A stretch of 64,000 bases of DNA from contig OX638131.1 of NCBI GenBank assembly GCA_951804985.1, positions 43,598,621 to 43,662,620 of the forward strand. Direction: 5' to 3'. Below are positions 27,501 through 33,500 of this stretch, one piece after another (positions within the stretch are counted from its first letter, which is position 1; every line of letters starts with the position of its first letter). Origin of the DNA: Dryomyza anilis. Its lineage: Eukaryota; Arthropoda; Insecta; Diptera; Dryomyzidae. A program made the position numbers and the translations under genes. The notes beneath the pieces were generated by a model. It had not been told where the DNA came from. It saw nothing but the letters and a program-made list of their open reading frames with translations, and made no database searches.

Positions 27501-30500
27501 TTATCCAGCCGTTTGGATTCGGAACAAGACTGTAGATCCCACCATTTGAGTACAAATATATAATAGTTGCGCCAAACTATTATTGTTATTATTCCGTTGA
27601 GGTATGATTTTTCATATGAAGTATTCCCTTGAGAATGAATTGTCGTAACCCACAAATAACTTTGCACTTATTTTGTAAATACACAACTTTCCGTGTATTT
27701 TATGCATGCTTTTTATTTAGTGCACTATAAAGACTGTCGTCTCAATTACACGCATTCCGAATATCTGTCTCTCTTTATAAAGACCACCAAAAAAATGCGA
27801 TATTTTGATACCACTTACGAACGTACAACAACTAACAATGTCTACAAATAATTTTTATGTAGTTTAGCAAATTTGTTGACTTTTATTGAAAAGTTTGATA
27901 TGTGTTAAATGATAAATTGTGTGTATTAAGTACGTGAAATGCATTGCGGTGGTTCATATCACCGAGCATTGTCTGTAGGGGGCCGCTCAGCTCAAAGCAG
28001 GGTGCTTGTTTGAGGGCATTGAGTGCCAAACATGGGTGGCGTTAAAAAATAATATATAGTTGGCATGCGTTCGGAATTGGCGATAATTGAGTGTGGACTA
28101 TGTGTTTGACTATGGGGAGAGTTTAAGTGCGTTAACGTGATAATATGCAGTTTATATTTTCTCATGTTTGGGGACTTTCGATTAAATATTTTATTATATT
28201 ATTGCGGTACACATATAAAATGAATTTTAATATATTTTAAGAAATTTAATTAATTCTGCCATTTTGTATTTGAAATTTGCAATCTTATCTGTGAAGCAGT
28301 GGTTATCGAAAAACCCATATCAATAGTCTGCAAGGAAAATATAGCTTGCTATTTATGATATCATAAAGACTACTAAAGTGCTTAAGTTATTAGTGAATGA
28401 TAAGATTGCAAAATTGTAAAGGTAGCAAACATAGAAAAACAGTCAGGGCCTCGAAGAAAGCTTAATAAAATGGGGATCTTTTTTAAAATTGTATAAAACA
28501 AAAAAACTTCGATTGCGATCAGCATTGATTAGAGTTAATAATTGAAAAACCGGACGGTGTTAATAAGATTAGGAAATCAAAGAAATAAAGTACTTGGAGT
28601 AGACGTTCGTATTAACCTCAATAGTAGAAGGAAGGAACATGATCAGGAAGAGTATGTTTATCGCGGTGCTTCATACTTTATGGCACTGCACAAATAAACA
28701 AATTTTTATGAGGTTTTTTTTTGTTATTTTTTTTGTTCACCCCAAGTCTAAATTTGATTGCGTTATGCAATTAAAAGAAAAATGTTATTTTCTCTTTTTT
28801 GAACTTATTTAACTTTAATCAGTGCAGTGTTTTATAAACAATTTAATTAAACATTCAATCGATCGATTTCTTTGGTTGCGTTCATTTCATTCAAATAGCG
28901 CAATTCAAAATCGTTAAAGAAAACTGAAAGAAAATCCACTCTTGTTGCAGTTTTCTTTCGTAATTCTGCAATTAGGCATCAGTAATTTTGTAATTTATAC
29001 TTCTCAACTTTTGCTTTCATCTACACGCAATCGAAGCACGTAATTGTTTGTTGCATTTGTTTTCAAGTTTATGATCATTTATGCGTCGGAAAAGCATAAA
29101 TTGGGAGGAGTTTGAAATATTCAACTCTGTTCAATCCGCGAGTTGTCAGTTTTTGAGATAAACTCGCAAATGATGTAACTAATTGCCAATAAATATTAGT
29201 TAAATGAGTTCATTTGTCTGAAACTATTGTGGAGCTATTCAAAGTATTCCCCCTCAAACATTTCAATCCAATAATAATGTTGGAAAAGTGTCAACAGATA
29301 AGCGCATATTTTGTGGTTATAGTTAATTGATTTGATAAAGAATGCGCCGACCAGATAAGAGCTATCTAAAAAATTGTCAATCGGTTCAAATTCAAGGGCA
29401 ATTTATATTATGTATCGTTATTTTAGTAATAAAAACTAACAACAGCACACTATTCGATATATTTACATGTGTATAGAACTGTGTAGAACTGAAATCGGAA
29501 ACCATTTATTGATTTCTGGTTGGAATCGGAACTGCTATTTAAAATATCCCTCTCAGGGAACGTAAATAACCGTCATCGGAACCGTTATTAAAAAATATAT
29601 GGAACCGGAATCGAAACCCATTTAATTTAATTTTACTGTTGGAACCGAAATCAGAACGGCAATCACAATTTTAAAAATCTTGGAACTCGAACCGATATTC
29701 CAAAGGGTTTTAGTCCCTGTAATAAATAATTCAAAAATTAAGTTTGATACTGTTTTATTCTCTTAAATCCACAAAGAAAACTAAAACTACAGATTTTAAG
29801 GAAAGTTTAAAATACCACGAAATTTTTATTTTTTGAAGCTGGAAGTATGGGTTTTTAAAATTGTGTAAAACTATAAAAAAAATATTTAATGGGCCTGATT
29901 TTAAAGGTACGGACACGCACGGGCACGACAGCAACTAGCACGCACGGAGATTTGCACGCACGAACTTAGATTTTCGGGCGTGATTTCGGGCGTGACACGG
30001 CACGCTTAGTATAACCCTGGTTATAGTCCCAGTCAAGATTGAACTGATTTATCTTTCAATAGGGTATATTTCCAATAGGGTATATTTTCGCTTGAAAGAT
30101 GCTGGTAACTGTCATATTGACTAATTTTTATGGGAGGTTTTTCTGAGTGTAGATGGCAGCATAAATAATGACAAAAATATACATTTTCTTGCATATATCG
30201 TCACTGTCATGACAAAGGGGCTAATGTGCATTTTTAAAAATGTTGGGTAATGAAATTTTAAAGTTTGAAGTGCTTTAAAAATAAGCATTATGTAAAATAT
30301 CTTTAGATTTGAACAACCTACTGAATTATAAATACGGATTTTGTGAGACTATATCCTGATCAAAACGCAAATATTTTTTAGCGCAAGATAAAATAGTAAT
30401 GTAAAGGAATAAATTAGTTGATTTTAAAGCACCTATCTATTGGCATCATTAATTAAAAATATTTTGTCAAACATTAATTTGCCATTTGTTTTTAATAAAT

Positions 30501-33500
30501 GATGCAGATCGATAGGTGCTTTGAAAACAAACAATAAATGTCTTTACGCCACTATTTTATCTTATACCAATAAAAAGTGATGTCGAAAAAACGAAAAGAT
30601 TCGCCCTTTTGGCATGACAAGATTTTCAATTTTTCAAATTTGTTCTTTTGTTTTTGTCTTTTGTGGCTAGAAATATCCAACTAAATGACACGCGATTTTG
30701 GCACAGCATACTTGAGGATAAACTATATTAAAAAATGTAAAAAAAAACGCAAATGTCAAAAATTGCACATTCACCCCTTTGTCTGATAGTGACGATATGT
30801 AGATATTTGTAATTCAAAATATATCAGCCATTCAAAATCTCACAAGAATCTCAAAAATATTTAAAAAATAAATCAAATACGTAAAAAAAAAAATATAAAT
30901 AAAAAGATTTTTATATTAAAAAAAAAAAACAAATATAAATATATTATTTTTTCTAAAAATTGTCATAATAAAATCATTAAATCACTCTGTTTCCTTGACT
31001 CATTGTTATGACTCATATTTGATCACACGAATACTGCATTTTAATAAGAGTTTGTATAACAATTTAAATATAAAATTTACGATAGGAAATTAATACAAGA
31101 CAAAAATATAGAAATCAGGAAATCGAGTTATTGAAATAAAAAGTGCGCAAAAGTCAATTTAGGGTCAGAGCAGTGAGTACAAAATGCATGCCAAAGATTA
31201 TGGCAGAAGCACAGTGAAAATGAAAATATAGGAAACACGTAGGAAAATACTTTCGTTTTCAGCAGAAATACAAAGCAAAACAAAGTGAAGGAATTGGCAT
31301 TCGATTCGATGCGTTTTACGTGCAGTGTGCAGTGCGCGCGGCAACAAAACAAAACAAATGTCCATGACATCATCAGCAGAGAGACAGTGCCATGTACATT
31401 AGAGCCATATACATACAAATAACTGTGCGACTGACGGTAAGACAGACGTAACGCCGCACGTAAGTCTGCCAAGACAAACATCAGTTTTAAATGATAATTT
31501 TTCTTTTAAATTGAGAAATAAAATTACGCAGCAACATGTGTTTCGATTTGATATAATTCGAGAGAAAAAGGGCAACACTGGGAATGATTGCAATAGTACA
31601 AATACCCAGTGGTAAAGCCATCAAAGAACATAGAGAAATCATTGATGATTTCCTAAAATTATTGTCACATTAGTAAACGATCAACTGTAATGTGGAGTGA
31701 ACTTATTAAGGAAAGTAATCCATTTCCCTGAAGATTGTGCTCTACATGTCATGAGTCCAAATACAAATTCCGGAGTAAATGTAATAGAGAAATTGGATGA
31801 AGAATCGAGGTGATATGGGATAAAACAATGATTTTGTGTACTGTATCCGATCAGGAAAAATAAAGTGATATTTTTTGTTGCCATTGATGGATTTACCACT
31901 GGGTAATGGACATCAGACCCAAAGTAGAGAGAGAAGAAAAAATTTCAAATACTTAAAAAAGCTGTAAAAATTAACTCGCAACAACCAACTGCATAAAAAG
32001 ATGATGCGTTGTGTTAAAAAAAAACGATTGTTGGGCGCTGCAGCAAAAGCCCCCCAGTCCATGCGACTGGAAAACACTTCGCACTGTGAGTCATTCAGCC
32101 GCACAACACGGCCAACCGAATATCGTATCCATCAAATAACTAAATAATAAAAATGAAAAAAAAAACATACGTACAACAATGCGTACGAGCTCAGTTCGTT
32201 GGCGTAAGCGACGGTACAGGGACACAGCAGGCGGCTGAAGGCGATGGCGTCGGTGCGAGAGTTGCTGCTGTTACAAGCTGAGGTGAGCAGCAAGCAGCGC
32301 GCTCCTAAATAAACAGGTTTTCCTCCCATACAACAAAATATACGAAATAAAAATAAAAATGTAAAAAAAAACTCCAAATGACGACGCGATCCGCGATTGA
32401 CTGTGGTGACTGCAATAAAACAAAAATAAAGGCCAATCATACGAATCTAAAGTGGCAGTTAATGCGAAGCATTCGGACTTAATGCAGATCCTTTGCGCGC
32501 CCCCGCGTACTTACTGGACACAATTTGATTTTAAATTCAAATAAAACTTATGTAGTTATTTTGATAGATTCTTGGCAAAATTCGATGGATGTGCACAACA
32601 CATGCCAAGATGCTCCATCGCTCTAGGAGGCTGCTATAAAAACCACAGGCAAAAAACACTTGAAAAGAGCTGCAACTGAATAAAACTCTCAATTTGATTG
32701 ATCGCCTCAATTTTGTTCATTTTATACAACTTAACACAATATGAGTATTAAAAAAATGATTCTTCTACAAATTAAAATCGGAATATATATTTTTTGAAGC
32801 CTACATAATAAAATATTTATTTATTTTGCTGCTTTTTGTGTGTTTTGAACTTTGGCCTATTTTGTTCAAGTTTCTATTTTTTTTGGAAATTCTTACTTCT
32901 TTTAAGAATAAAAGATTTGATATTTTTCTGTAGAAATCTGTACATTTTAAGACAATTCATTTGCCCTTAAAGTTTTAACAAACAGTTTATTTATCTCACT
33001 AAATTTTTTTTTAATATTTTTTGAAAATCTCTAAAATTCAAATTCTATTATATATTCACAAAGCATGTTTTTCGACATTGAAATATCATGATATTTATTA
33101 CCAGGACTCGCTTTTATAAGGATTTACATATACAATATTTAAATAACTTATCTTAAACATTTTTCGGTAAAAATCTATATATTTGAATAAATCTGTAAAA
33201 ATCCATATTTTTGATAAAAAAAAAAATGACTCAAATGTCTCAATTTATACATATTTCCACCAAAATATTGACACTTTCAAACATATTTGGTGTGTAAACG
33301 ACAGAATCAGACAATCTTACTGCAGAAAACTATCTCTGGATATCACTACAGGACAGAATAGATTGTGATTTGTAGCAAATTTGGGTGGGTGTAAAGAAAA
33401 AGCAAAGTAACATTGACATGTTTGATATCGAACGTTTACATACGTAATATATGATTCAATCAACTCCATCATGAATAATTTGTCCACCTGTATTTCAACC

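Noticed and set aside
31128..31593. Minus-strand frames of 64-117 codons
   Set aside because: Hydrophobic, Phe-rich products from A-rich DNA, without splice sites or domain. The area may be regulatory, but coding is not supported.
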